Below are positions 8,759 through 15,965 of a DNA stretch of 64,000 nucleotides, one piece after another. This DNA is from an uncultured Parabacteroides sp. (GTDB lineage: Bacteria; Bacteroidota; Bacteroidia; Bacteroidales; Tannerellaceae): contig CASFNG010000005.1 of NCBI GenBank assembly GCA_949296075.1, positions 105,367 to 169,366 of the forward strand. The letters are read 5' to 3'. Positions within the stretch are counted from its first letter, which is position 1. Each line of letters opens with the position of its first letter. The position numbers and the translations under genes were made by a program. The notes below the pieces were generated by a model. The model made no database searches and had not been told where the DNA came from. It saw only the letters and a list, made by a program, of their open reading frames with translations.

Positions 8759-9938
8759 TCAAAGTAATTATTTCACACTTATTTCTTATTATCTGAGCAA
8801 GAATAGAATCAAACATCTTCTGTAAATTAGAATTAGGGCAAACTAAAACATACAACTCTCTCAAATCTTTATCTGAAAGATGTCCAACTGTAGAACCTTT
8901 CGCCTGCAATTCTTTAGCTTTTATATAGGGAGCAATGTCATACTTGGCTTGCATAATTGAAACTGTTGAATTTTCCTTAGCTCTTAATCTCACACAACGT
9001 TGGTTGAGATAAGAAACATCGTCATTCCAATAGTTCATATGAAAGTTTCCGTCCATACCAATTAGCAAATCTTGTTTCTGTAATTTATATCTTTCATCTA
9101 CGTTTTCAGTTGAGTATGCAGAAACACTATTATCCAAAATATCACGTATTCGAACTACTGGTATGTTTGTTACGTTTTCCGTGAATAATTCAGTCGAAAA
9201 TGGGAATCCATATTGTACAGACAATTCACTAAAGATATTGGCAACACTCCAATTATTGGGTATTTCTCGTTTTAGTTTCTCATTCCACACCATTTTACCA
9301 CCACTTGATTTATAAGGCTGTCCGTTCTTATCTGGAAAGTCAAACTGCACGAACCAATAGTCGTAAAGCTGCTTCGCCATCTTCTCTAAATTATCATTTA
9401 TCGCACGGTTAAGAGCGATTTTATTATCTATATCGGTTAAGATACGGCTTATTCTTATCTGATTTTCAAGATTGGGAATCCACACGGTGCAATCCATAAT
9501 CTTATCAGGTGAGGTGTGCCGTATCTTTGTTTGTTGCGCCGCAGCACTAAGTTGTTGTCTGACAAGGCTTGAAGATATGAGATAATAGCAGAAGTTAGGG
9601 TCGATACGCTTCTCTTTGCAACGAACCAATGCAACATCTTGACTTTGAATATATTTACCACTTTCAGGAATGCGAGCTGTTGTACCAAGCAATCCTAAAG
9701 ATTGTTCAGTCAGAGGTGTAATGATGTCGCCTTTCTTCAAGATAAATTCATCTTTTACCGTTCCCGTAAAGTATAAGTCGGTCTTGGAAGTGTTTTCTTT
9801 GAAACCACCTCCATTCATATTGAAGTTACCAAGTGTCAAACGGATAAGCTCTCCCTCTTCCGCATAAAACTGGCCGGACAAACTCATGCCACGAGTTACG
9901 TTAACCAAATCTCTTAACTTATACTTTGTGAGTTCCAT
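8682..9938 (-). CDS. hsdS: Full-length HsdS specificity subunit on the inverted strand
   Basis: HsdS sets the DNA target of the type I methylase and restriction complex through two TRDs separated by conserved helices. This copy has 418 residues from the ATG at 9938 (MELTKYKLRDLVNV), matched to the start of the other hsdS. A GTG at 10016 would add 26 residues overlapping the recombinase stop. TRD1 covers about residues 1-185. The central helix (ISRILTDIDNKIALNRAINDNL) contains site b, then comes the conserved MAKQLYDYWFVQFDFP, TRD2, and the C-terminal helix LTKQRDELLPLLMNGQAALN. It follows the recombinase gene on the same strand, so it may be read from the recombinase promoter. It lies opposite to the hsdRM operon. 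Confidence 0.9.
   Translation of the reverse strand: MELTKYKLRDLVNVTRGMSLSGQFYAEEGELIRLTLGNFNMNGGGFKENTSKTDLYFTGTVKDEFILKKGDIITPLTEQSLGLLGTTARIPESGKYIQSQDVALVRCKEKRIDPNFCYYLISSSLVRQQLSAAAQQTKIRHTSPDKIMDCTVWIPNLENQIRISRILTDIDNKIALNRAINDNLEKMAKQLYDYWFVQFDFPDKNGQPYKSSGGKMVWNEKLKREIPNNWSVANIFSELSVQYGFPFSTELFTENVTNIPVVRIRDILDNSVSAYSTENVDERYKLQKQDLLIGMDGNFHMNYWNDDVSYLNQRCVRLRAKENSTVSIMQAKYDIAPYIKAKELQAKGSTVGHLSDKDLRELYVLVCPNSNLQKMFDSILAQIIRNKCEIITLTKQRDELLPLLMNGQAALNYHLSNG
8691..8708 (+). repeat. Shufflon recombination core, site a (forward)
   Basis: CGATAAATGATAATTTAG. On the plus strand it encodes INDNL at the end of the first N-terminal TRD module. On the minus strand the same bases encode LNYHLS at the C-terminus of the full-length hsdS. 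The homology with site b extends leftward through CTTAACCGT. Confidence 0.85.
9386..9403 (-). repeat. Shufflon recombination core, site b (reverse)
   Basis: The complement of CGATAAATGATAATTTAG in the middle of the minus-strand hsdS, at the junction between its N-terminal module and TRD2. The identity with site c continues at least 28 bases beyond the core (through GAGAAGATGGCGAAGCAG and on), because both begin a C-terminal module. Confidence 0.85.
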
Positions 9939-10015
9939 TAGCAACATTTTTGTTGCAAAGATACTCTTTTTGCTTGAAAATATACGATAAAGCCAAGAGA
10001 AAGGCGTGTATAACA

Positions 10016-11008
10016 CTATCCGATATACTTCCTGTGAGCCATCTTCACATTGTTCTGATTGACCATCGCATAGTGTAAGGTCGTATCTATCTTGACATGA
10101 CCAAGTAACCGTTGCACTTGTTCTATGGGCATTCCTTTGTCAATGGCCATAGTTGCCAATGTGCGCCGGAACTTGTGAGGATGCACTTTGGCAATATTCA
10201 CTTTACGCCCAAGTGTCCGCAAGCGTACTTCCACGCCACTAATCGAGAGCCGAGAATGAGGATTTGAGAGCGATACAAACAACGCAGGATTATCGTCCGT
10301 GCGACTATCCAAGTAGTTCTGTAAGTGTATTTTTGTCCGGGCATTGAAATATACTTCACGCTCCTTGTTCCCCTTGCCGAACACTACACATTGCCGTTCA
10401 TGGAAATCAATGTCTTCGCGATTGAGGTTGACCAATTCGCCCACACGCATACCTGTGCTGGCAAGCAAATCAATCATGGCGATGTCACGGATTTCTTGGC
10501 AACTATCACGCAGTACCTCCATATTCTCATCAGTCAGTACCTCTTTCACAAGACTTTCTGTGCGCACCCGATGGATACGTCTTACCGGGCTTTTCACAAT
10601 AAAATCTTCATCTTCGAGCCATGCGAAAAACGAAGAGAAGATGCGCCGCATATTGTCGATGGTTACTCGGCTGACTTTCCGCTGTTCTTGATAGTCGGAT
10701 AGATAGTTGCGGATGTCGTTGGTTGTAACATCGCACACGGGCTTGCGAACAGCTGTAAAGAGTGTGTCAATGGTAGATTGGTAGTAGCTGATTGTCTTTT
10801 CGGAGCAACCCTCTATTTTCTTTGCCGATAGATACGCCTGCAAAAGTTCTGCATTGGCTTTTGCCTGCTGTTCTTCTTCACTGATAGAAGGTATAACTTC
10901 GTAACCATCTAATGTTTGCGTGAGTACGGTTTCCAGCAAATCAAGCTGTTCTTTGGATAAAACGGGTGCCATTCCATCCACAATGGTGTGTATAACTGTT
11001 CTTTTCAT
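10016..11008 (-). CDS. Tyrosine recombinase, probable hsdS invertase
   Basis: An XerC/D-type site-specific recombinase of 330 residues. An N-terminal core-binding (SAM-like) domain spans about residues 55-145 and the catalytic domain about 165-330. Active-site residues are visible: R in TGMRVGEL, H-x-x-R in HPHKFRRTLAT, the second H in LLGHVKIDTTLHY, and the nucleophile Y in that last motif. It sits between sites b and c, within the hsdS modules it presumably inverts, as in other type I R-M shufflons. Its stop codon overlaps a possible GTG start of the minus-strand hsdS. Any inversion between sites a/b or c/d leaves the gene in place; b/c or a/d inversion flips it together with its own 55-base upstream region. 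Confidence 0.9.
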   Translation of the reverse strand: MKRTVIHTIVDGMAPVLSKEQLDLLETVLTQTLDGYEVIPSISEEEQQAKANAELLQAYLSAKKIEGCSEKTISYYQSTIDTLFTAVRKPVCDVTTNDIRNYLSDYQEQRKVSRVTIDNMRRIFSSFFAWLEDEDFIVKSPVRRIHRVRTESLVKEVLTDENMEVLRDSCQEIRDIAMIDLLASTGMRVGELVNLNREDIDFHERQCVVFGKGNKEREVYFNARTKIHLQNYLDSRTDDNPALFVSLSNPHSRLSISGVEVRLRTLGRKVNIAKVHPHKFRRTLATMAIDKGMPIEQVQRLLGHVKIDTTLHYAMVNQNNVKMAHRKYIG

Positions 11009-11063
11009 TTTCTATATCATTAAGTTTATGCCTATATAATATAGAAATGACTGCAAACGCATA

Positions 11064-11081
11064 CGATAAATGATAATTTAG
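11064..11081 (+). repeat. Shufflon recombination core, site c (forward)
   Basis: CGATAAATGATAATTTAG at the 5' edge of the unpaired C-terminal hsdS module. Identity with site b continues through the MAKQLYDYWF coding stretch. Confidence 0.85.
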
Positions 11082-11086
11082 AGAAG

Positions 11087-11938
11087 ATGGCGAAGCAGCT
11101 TTACGACTACTGGTTCGTGCAGTTTGACTTCCCTGATGAGAACGGGCGACCTTATAAATCAAGTGGTGGAGCAATGGTGTGGAATGAAAAGTTGAAACGA
11201 GAGATACCGCAAATGTGGTCAGCATTGCTGATATCAGATATATTGGATAAATACCCTACGACCAAACGATATGAAACTAAAGAATATCTTTCATCCGGTA
11301 GATATCCAATTATAGACCAAGGAGATTCTTACATAGTTGGGTTCACAAATGAAGAAGATAATCTCTTGACACGTCATCCTGCCGTACTATTTGGAGACCA
11401 TTCTACTAAAGTTAAGTTTTTGGATTTTGATTTTGCAAGAGGTGCTGATGGCACACAAATCTTATATTCTTGCAATAATGCTGTATCTCAATACTATTTG
11501 TATTTAGTGGTAAGTGCTTTGCAAATTCCTAATCCTGGATATTCTCGGCATTTCAAATATCTTAAAGAGTTGCCCATCATAATACCAAGTGTAAATGTTG
11601 CCAATAGATTTGCTGGCATAGTTAAACCTTTATTTGAAGAGTGGACAAAGAATATATTTGGTAATATTGCTCTCACTAAGCAACGTGACGAGCTTCTTCC
11701 CTTGTTGATGAATGGTCAGGTATCGCTAAATTATCATTTATCGGAATGGAATATTGGATTTTTATGTCTTGATATGCACATAGAGTATGACAAGGGCATT
11801 GTACAAAAGGAGGCCGACAAACAGGATTTTCACCCATTTGTCCGAAAGCCATATTCCTTTACTCTTTTCAAGCATACGAACAATCCGCTTTTCATGTTCC
11901 ATTTGCAGCTCAAGTTGTTTGTCACGATGAACCATTAG
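11087..11938 (+). pseudogene. hsdS: Silent HsdS C-terminal module (second TRD cassette)
   Basis: A promoterless specificity half-gene. It starts at the conserved MAKQLYDYWFVQFDFP, carries a second TRD different from the one on the minus strand (for example KYPTTKRYETKEYLSSGRYP), and ends with LTKQRDELLPLLMNGQVSLN at site d. The reading frame continues about 60 codons past site d, antisense to the neighbouring mobilization gene, so the natural C-terminus is only restored when the module is moved by inversion. It gives the locus a third specificity half and at least one extra HsdS allele. It is a storage cassette rather than a decayed gene: the frame is intact throughout. Confidence 0.85.
11726..11743 (-). 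repeat. Shufflon recombination core, site d (reverse)
   Basis: The complement of CGATAAATGATAATTTAG at the 3' edge of the silent C-terminal module. It encodes LNYHLS on the plus strand. Sites c and d are inverted relative to each other, so this module can flip in place. Confidence 0.85.
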
Positions 11939-12241
11939 TTGCCGACCGACTTCCACGACAAAGTTTGTGCAAATGTTGTTCAAAGATTTTAAGGTTTGGG
12001 GATGTACCTGTGCGCCGATTTCCTTTGCCTGTATTTCTTGAACAGAGGAATTGAAATTTGAAACAATGCTTTCTATACGGTCAATAGCGGCATTGAGTGC
12101 GGCAGTCGTCAGTTTCAGTTCCTCTATCTTTTCAGTAAGGCTGCGTTCTACCCGCAATGCCTCGTTTTCATTGTCAGTACATTCTATAAGGCCGTCAATG
12201 TTTATCTTATCGGATCTTCCTTTTCCTATTCCCATATCCAT
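11762..12241 (-). CDS. Small membrane-anchored mobilization accessory protein
   Basis: About 159 residues from the ATG at 12241 (MDMGIGKGRSDKINIDGLIE). The frame is open further upstream but overlaps the relaxase, so I used the start 19 bases after the relaxase stop. A predicted coiled coil spans about residues 25-75 (VERSLTEKIEELKLTTAALN and onward). The C-terminus is a single transmembrane helix (WVKILFVGLLLYNALVILYV). I do not know a named family. Proteins with this layout follow the relaxase gene in Bacteroides mobilizable elements, which suggests a role in relaxosome docking at the membrane; this is inferred. Its 3' part is antisense to the read-through of the silent hsdS cassette. Confidence 0.65.
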   Translation of the reverse strand: MDMGIGKGRSDKINIDGLIECTDNENEALRVERSLTEKIEELKLTTAALNAAIDRIESIVSNFNSSVQEIQAKEIGAQVHPQTLKSLNNICTNFVVEVGRQLMVHRDKQLELQMEHEKRIVRMLEKSKGIWLSDKWVKILFVGLLLYNALVILYVHIKT

Positions 12242-12260
12242 TTGGTTTTGAGTGAAACAA

Positions 12261-13469
12261 TTATCTGTGTAAACCTCGCCTGCGTTTGCAAAGACGGTTG
12301 GCCATTTGAGCGCAACGCCTTGCCCATTCACGCTCGTCCTCATCTTTATCCTTTCCCCAGCCGCCAATATCCGAACCTCCCCCGCCACTGGATGCCGCCA
12401 TACTCGTTGCACCGTCAAAGTATTCGGCGAAAAGGAGCAGGGCGGTTTTCTGCACATCTTCTATGGTCGCAAAGGGATTATCGTCCGGTACGGAACACTC
12501 CTTGCGGATGATGTCGTCCGCTTCCTCCGATATAGCCACATGGTAATGGTGGTATTCATCAGTGGAAATGTCGTAGTGTCTGAAAACTGGATCCGGACGG
12601 TTGGTCTGTGGCATTTCAGGCGAAACGGTAGCTGGCCGTATTTTCAGTTCGGTATTTGGGATTACCGAAGATTTCCGCTCTCCATGAAGCCTTGCCCATG
12701 TCGCTTCTATCTTTGACGGCATGAGGTGTCGGCCTTTACCAAGAATGGACGATTTATAGGCAGAATTTCCAGACAAGACGGAATAGCCTCGTACATTCCC
12801 TTTGTCATCCTTTTGTAAGTGTATGCCGTAGCCGTGTGCTTTCAGTCCGGCCTCGTAGCCTGACCAACTGAATTTTGGCGTGGAACGAAGCACATCCATG
12901 CAAGTGTCGGCTATCTCCTGCCTGCGCCTTTCGTAAATATCCTCCGGCTGTACCCATCCCCGCCGCTCATTGATAATATACGCAGCTGACATTGCCCGTT
13001 CTGCTATCAGGTGGTCGTCGTTGACCTTTCCGTCCATATCCACACGGTTCACATCTATGTGCAGATGAGGTATGCCACTTTTCGCATCATGGTGGAGAGC
13101 AACAACATATTGGCTGTTCTTCACGTTGGTGGATTTCGCACTGGCACGTTTAACCCTTTTCGAGAGGTCGATGGAATCGAATACTTGGATGTACTCGTTT
13201 GCCAACCTTGCCCAATCGTCCAACGTCCAACCTGCTGATTCTTCCTTAGTGGGGGATATTTCCATCCTTATCACATTCCGCTTGAGCGGCCTACCCTTGT
13301 TAATTGTGCTGGCATATTCCTTTTGTTTGAGCACCATGCGTTGGTACATGGCTTCAGCCGATATGTCATCGGGCAGAAAGTTCACTTTCACTATCTCTGC
13401 CTTGCTCTTGTTGACCGAATAGCGGACGGCGTTTCCGCCGTGGCTGATGGTGGCCGCTTTTGCTATCAT
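12261..13469 (-). CDS. Relaxase / mobilization nuclease
   Basis: The DNA-nicking transesterase that starts conjugative mobilization at oriT, 402 residues. The N-terminal half carries the relaxase fold. SHGGNAVRYSVNKSKAEIV lies at the start, and the histidine-rich metal motif is GIPHLHIDVNRVD (about residues 130-142), matching the HxH...N pattern of MOB relaxases. The C-terminus is a low-complexity Gly/Asp-rich linker followed by a basic tail (RLCKRRRGLHR). It starts 12 bases after the MobC-like gene in the same direction. It resembles the BmgA-type relaxases of Bacteroides mobilizable transposons; the exact MOB class is not decided from sequence alone. Confidence 0.85.
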   Translation of the reverse strand: MIAKAATISHGGNAVRYSVNKSKAEIVKVNFLPDDISAEAMYQRMVLKQKEYASTINKGRPLKRNVIRMEISPTKEESAGWTLDDWARLANEYIQVFDSIDLSKRVKRASAKSTNVKNSQYVVALHHDAKSGIPHLHIDVNRVDMDGKVNDDHLIAERAMSAAYIINERRGWVQPEDIYERRRQEIADTCMDVLRSTPKFSWSGYEAGLKAHGYGIHLQKDDKGNVRGYSVLSGNSAYKSSILGKGRHLMPSKIEATWARLHGERKSSVIPNTELKIRPATVSPEMPQTNRPDPVFRHYDISTDEYHHYHVAISEEADDIIRKECSVPDDNPFATIEDVQKTALLLFAEYFDGATSMAASSGGGGSDIGGWGKDKDEDEREWARRCAQMANRLCKRRRGLHR

Positions 13470-13481
13470 TTGGCTGGGTCT

Positions 13482-13859
13482 TTATTGGGTGATGTATTCT
13501 TGTATTTCGTTCCAACGTACTATAAGGGGAACGGCGGCACGCATCCACTGTTCCACGAAACGGGTGTCTGCGAAGTATTGCGCCCGATGGCTGGTCTGTA
13601 TGGATTTGACGGCTGCCGCTATACGTATTAATTCACCCCGTGCATCGGACAGACTGCAAAGAGCTTCCACTTCCTTTTCAGTCAGCCGCCGCCTCGGTCG
13701 CTGCCCCAAAGCGCATTTACGGATGTAATTGCTCAATGACAGACCGCAGGTTTCGGCAAGTTCCACAGCCTTTGCATATTCCTTTTCGGTCACTCTGGCT
13801 TCCAACCGCTTTGTGCGCTTTATAGCCTCTTCCTTTTCGTATTCATTTGTCAATGTCAT
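13482..13859 (-). CDS. MobC-like relaxosome protein (ribbon-helix-helix)
   Basis: 125 residues from the ATG at 13859 (MTLTNEYEKEEAIKRTKRL). A longer open frame upstream lacks domain content and would enter the putative oriT. The pattern RLEARVTEKEYAKAVELAET followed by GLSLSNYIRKCALG is the strand-helix-helix of plasmid mobilization MobC proteins, which bind near oriT and open it for the relaxase. The C-terminal part (RFVEQWMRAAVPLIVRWNEI) is helical. It lies 12 bases upstream of the relaxase, a typical mobC-mobA arrangement. Confidence 0.8.
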   Translation of the reverse strand: MTLTNEYEKEEAIKRTKRLEARVTEKEYAKAVELAETCGLSLSNYIRKCALGQRPRRRLTEKEVEALCSLSDARGELIRIAAAVKSIQTSHRAQYFADTRFVEQWMRAAVPLIVRWNEIQEYITQ

Positions 13860-14275
13860 GTCTAATAATATAAGGTGGTACAATAGATTAAAATTGGTCA
13901 GCCCGTTGCGAGCTTGCGAGCGGCAGTTGCAGCTTATGTGGCATGGAAACGTGAAGCGTTTTTGTGCGACATAGGCAATTCTTGTAACAGGGCAGACACA
14001 AACTTCGGATATATCAAAGCTCACAGAGCAGATGGTTTGTCCAAAGTCTTTAAAAGTCTTTATAAACGTCTAAAGCAAACGTACTCCGCTACATTTTATC
14101 CGTAAAAAGGCGACTCCAAACCGCATCGCTGATAAGCCCAACTCCCGACACAAACTAATGCTTTTCCCAAAGACCATGAATTGAAGCATGAAAGGCCACG
14201 TTTCGCAATGCAAGAAGTCGTCTTTTGAAAGCCAATACACGGCACATATTGCAACGGTATCGATTTCACCTTGTT
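13860..14275. other. Non-coding region upstream of mob genes, candidate oriT
   Basis: About 415 bases without a convincing gene. Two abutting direct repeats of TTGCGAGC lie near 13906-13922, just upstream of the MobC-like gene, where oriT normally sits in such elements. The nick site cannot be set without comparison to a mapped relative. Confidence 0.35.
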
Positions 14276-14836
14276 TTACGATTCATTTTCACCTTGAACG
14301 TTATTGGCCGAAATAAGGGATAAAGACGGCTGTTCACTGTTACAACAGACGGCTGTGTCCGACTTTCCAATTCCATCATTTGACACATCGGCAGCGATAC
14401 CATCTTTATCTATACCGTTGTCGCCAATATCTCCGACACAGTGGTGCCGCTCTTTCACGCTCACATAATACGGATTGAGTATCTTTTGATTGTCTGCATA
14501 CCACGCCGATACACAATGCACAGTGTGTATGCTCGTGCGATTGGTCTGTTCGGATGTGACAATTCCCAACTCGGTCATCTTGTCAAGCAATCTCGAAACG
14601 GTCTTCTTGTCATAACCTAAACGGGTGGCCAATTCCACTTCCGAAAGGGCGGCTTGCCCAATATGCAACGTAGCGGCAAAGCCTTTCTTTTCGTACCTCG
14701 TTTCCTTGATGGCCGCAGTGTCAATGAGGCATTTCAAAACTTTCATACGGTCGATGCCGTACTTGCTTCCTGCCAGAAAATCAAGCTGGCTACTGGATAG
14801 CACAATGCAATAATAAATGTCTTTCTTCATCTTCAT
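14276..14836 (-). CDS. Winged-helix DNA-binding protein of the mobile element
   Basis: A 186-residue protein whose residues about 45-110 form a winged helix (LSEVELATRLGYDKKTVSRLLDKMTELGIV, cited in two overlapping parts as LSEVELATRLGYDKK and KTVSRLLDKMTELGIV), similar to MarR/replication-initiator-type domains. The C-terminal 50 residues are polar and repetitive (DIGDNGIDKDGIA, then DVSNDGIGKSDT) and probably disordered. The start is 7 bases after the stop of the primase-like gene, so the two share a transcript. It could be a replication or excision regulator of the element; the sequence does not distinguish these. Confidence 0.6.
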   Translation of the reverse strand: MKMKKDIYYCIVLSSSQLDFLAGSKYGIDRMKVLKCLIDTAAIKETRYEKKGFAATLHIGQAALSEVELATRLGYDKKTVSRLLDKMTELGIVTSEQTNRTSIHTVHCVSAWYADNQKILNPYYVSVKERHHCVGDIGDNGIDKDGIAADVSNDGIGKSDTAVCCNSEQPSLSLISANNVQGENES

Positions 14837-14842
14837 TTCTAT

Positions 14843-15850
14843 TTATTGTTCAACTAACTCTAACTGAAATTGGTCAACGAGCGTTTGCAAACTCGGACAA
14901 CGCTTTATCATCTTTTGAAGCGTCATCATAGGAGTGTCAGTCATAAGCAGAAAGTCGGCTATGTCTAATCCCTTTTCCCTTTGTTCGTTTGTCGCACATT
15001 GCTCCAGCTTATCACTGAAAACCACTTTTGAGCAGACAGAAGAAAGCAATTTCACTTTCTCCAGCCAAATCTTTTTCGCTCCCAAATCAGGACAAAAAAT
15101 TACAGCACGATTCTTTAATACGCCAATATTGTCAACCTTGAAACATCCATGTATTCCTCCGGTAGCCAGCCAAACAAAATCAGGCATGAAGTGGCTGGCC
15201 ACTAAAGCGGATTTCTCGCTCTCCACAATGGCTACAGCTTTTGTCGGATAGTCTGCCAACAGATGTTCGCCAAACAAGCATTGCTTCATGTTGAAGTGTT
15301 CAAGCCCTAATTCCGTATGCACCCAACTCACATAGCTTTTCGGTTCTTTTACCCGATGTCCTGTCGCCGGATTATACAGCATAATCTTTCCGGCTCGCAC
15401 TCTTCCTTGTCGGTCAATCTGCCAGAATACCGTGGAGCCTCCCCATTTCTTGGATGTCCCGACATGGTATAATTGGAACAGCCGAGAGGCCTCTTTTTTG
15501 CCGAACATCCCCGTAAAGAAAGAAAATAAGGGATTCTTATCATAGTTGGTTAGTGAACGACGCATGATGTTGCTGTCAATGTAGTCTGTGGGCTTGGGTT
15601 GCACAACTTTTGTCTGTGGCTTCCATGACTTTCTTTCTTCCATTTCAATGGGATTGTCTTTGAAATAGTCCGATGGTTTGTAATGGTATTGGCACGAATG
15701 TTCATGGTCGCACCTGCCCACATAATCGGGAAACACAATCTGCCCTTCCGTATCAACATACTTGACGAAACATTTCTTTCTTCCGCATTTAGGGCAAGTC
15801 AGTTTGGAGCCTCGCTTGTATTTTTGAAGCGTAAATCTGTATTCAGTCAT
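14843..15850 (-). CDS. DUF6371 / Toprim-like primase-type protein
   Basis: 335 residues. The N-terminus has a zinc-ribbon (LTCPKCGRKKCFVKY, then GRCDHEHSCQYH) like that of DnaG-type primases. The middle contains a Toprim-like segment: AVAIVESEKSALVASHF (catalytic E) and later VIFCPDLGAKKIW (acidic residue). It matches the Bacteroidales family annotated as DUF6371, common in mobilizable elements next to DUF3987 ATPases. Its likely job is priming the complementary strand during element replication or transfer, by analogy to primases of NBU-type elements. The start is the ATG at 15850, preceded by AGGAGAAAC. Confidence 0.75.
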   Translation of the reverse strand: MTEYRFTLQKYKRGSKLTCPKCGRKKCFVKYVDTEGQIVFPDYVGRCDHEHSCQYHYKPSDYFKDNPIEMEERKSWKPQTKVVQPKPTDYIDSNIMRRSLTNYDKNPLFSFFTGMFGKKEASRLFQLYHVGTSKKWGGSTVFWQIDRQGRVRAGKIMLYNPATGHRVKEPKSYVSWVHTELGLEHFNMKQCLFGEHLLADYPTKAVAIVESEKSALVASHFMPDFVWLATGGIHGCFKVDNIGVLKNRAVIFCPDLGAKKIWLEKVKLLSSVCSKVVFSDKLEQCATNEQREKGLDIADFLLMTDTPMMTLQKMIKRCPSLQTLVDQFQLELVEQ

Positions 15851-15878
15851 AGTTTCTCCTTTTTATAAATGCAGCTCG

Positions 15879-15938
15879 TGCAGTTTGCAGTTATTGCAGT
15901 TTTGCATATTACCAATGCCCTCTGAACTGCAAACTGCA
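15879..15938. repeat. 13-bp inverted repeat with TGCAGT-rich array upstream of the primase-like gene
   Basis: The arms TGCAGTTTGCAGT (15879-15891) and ACTGCAAACTGCA (15926-15938) are perfect complements. Further TTGCAGT/ACTGCAA hexamer-like copies lie inside and just outside, including one at about 15969. The cluster fills the short gap between the DUF3987 and primase-like genes. It may be an operator or replication-protein binding site. Confidence 0.6.
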
Positions 15939-15965
15939 AATACTGCAAGGTGCAAACAGTGTGGG

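Noticed and set aside
9939-10016. GTG start at 10016 for the minus-strand hsdS
   Set aside because: Adds 26 residues that do not align with the other HsdS start; the ATG at 9938 gives MELTKYKL, matching MELRKYKL.
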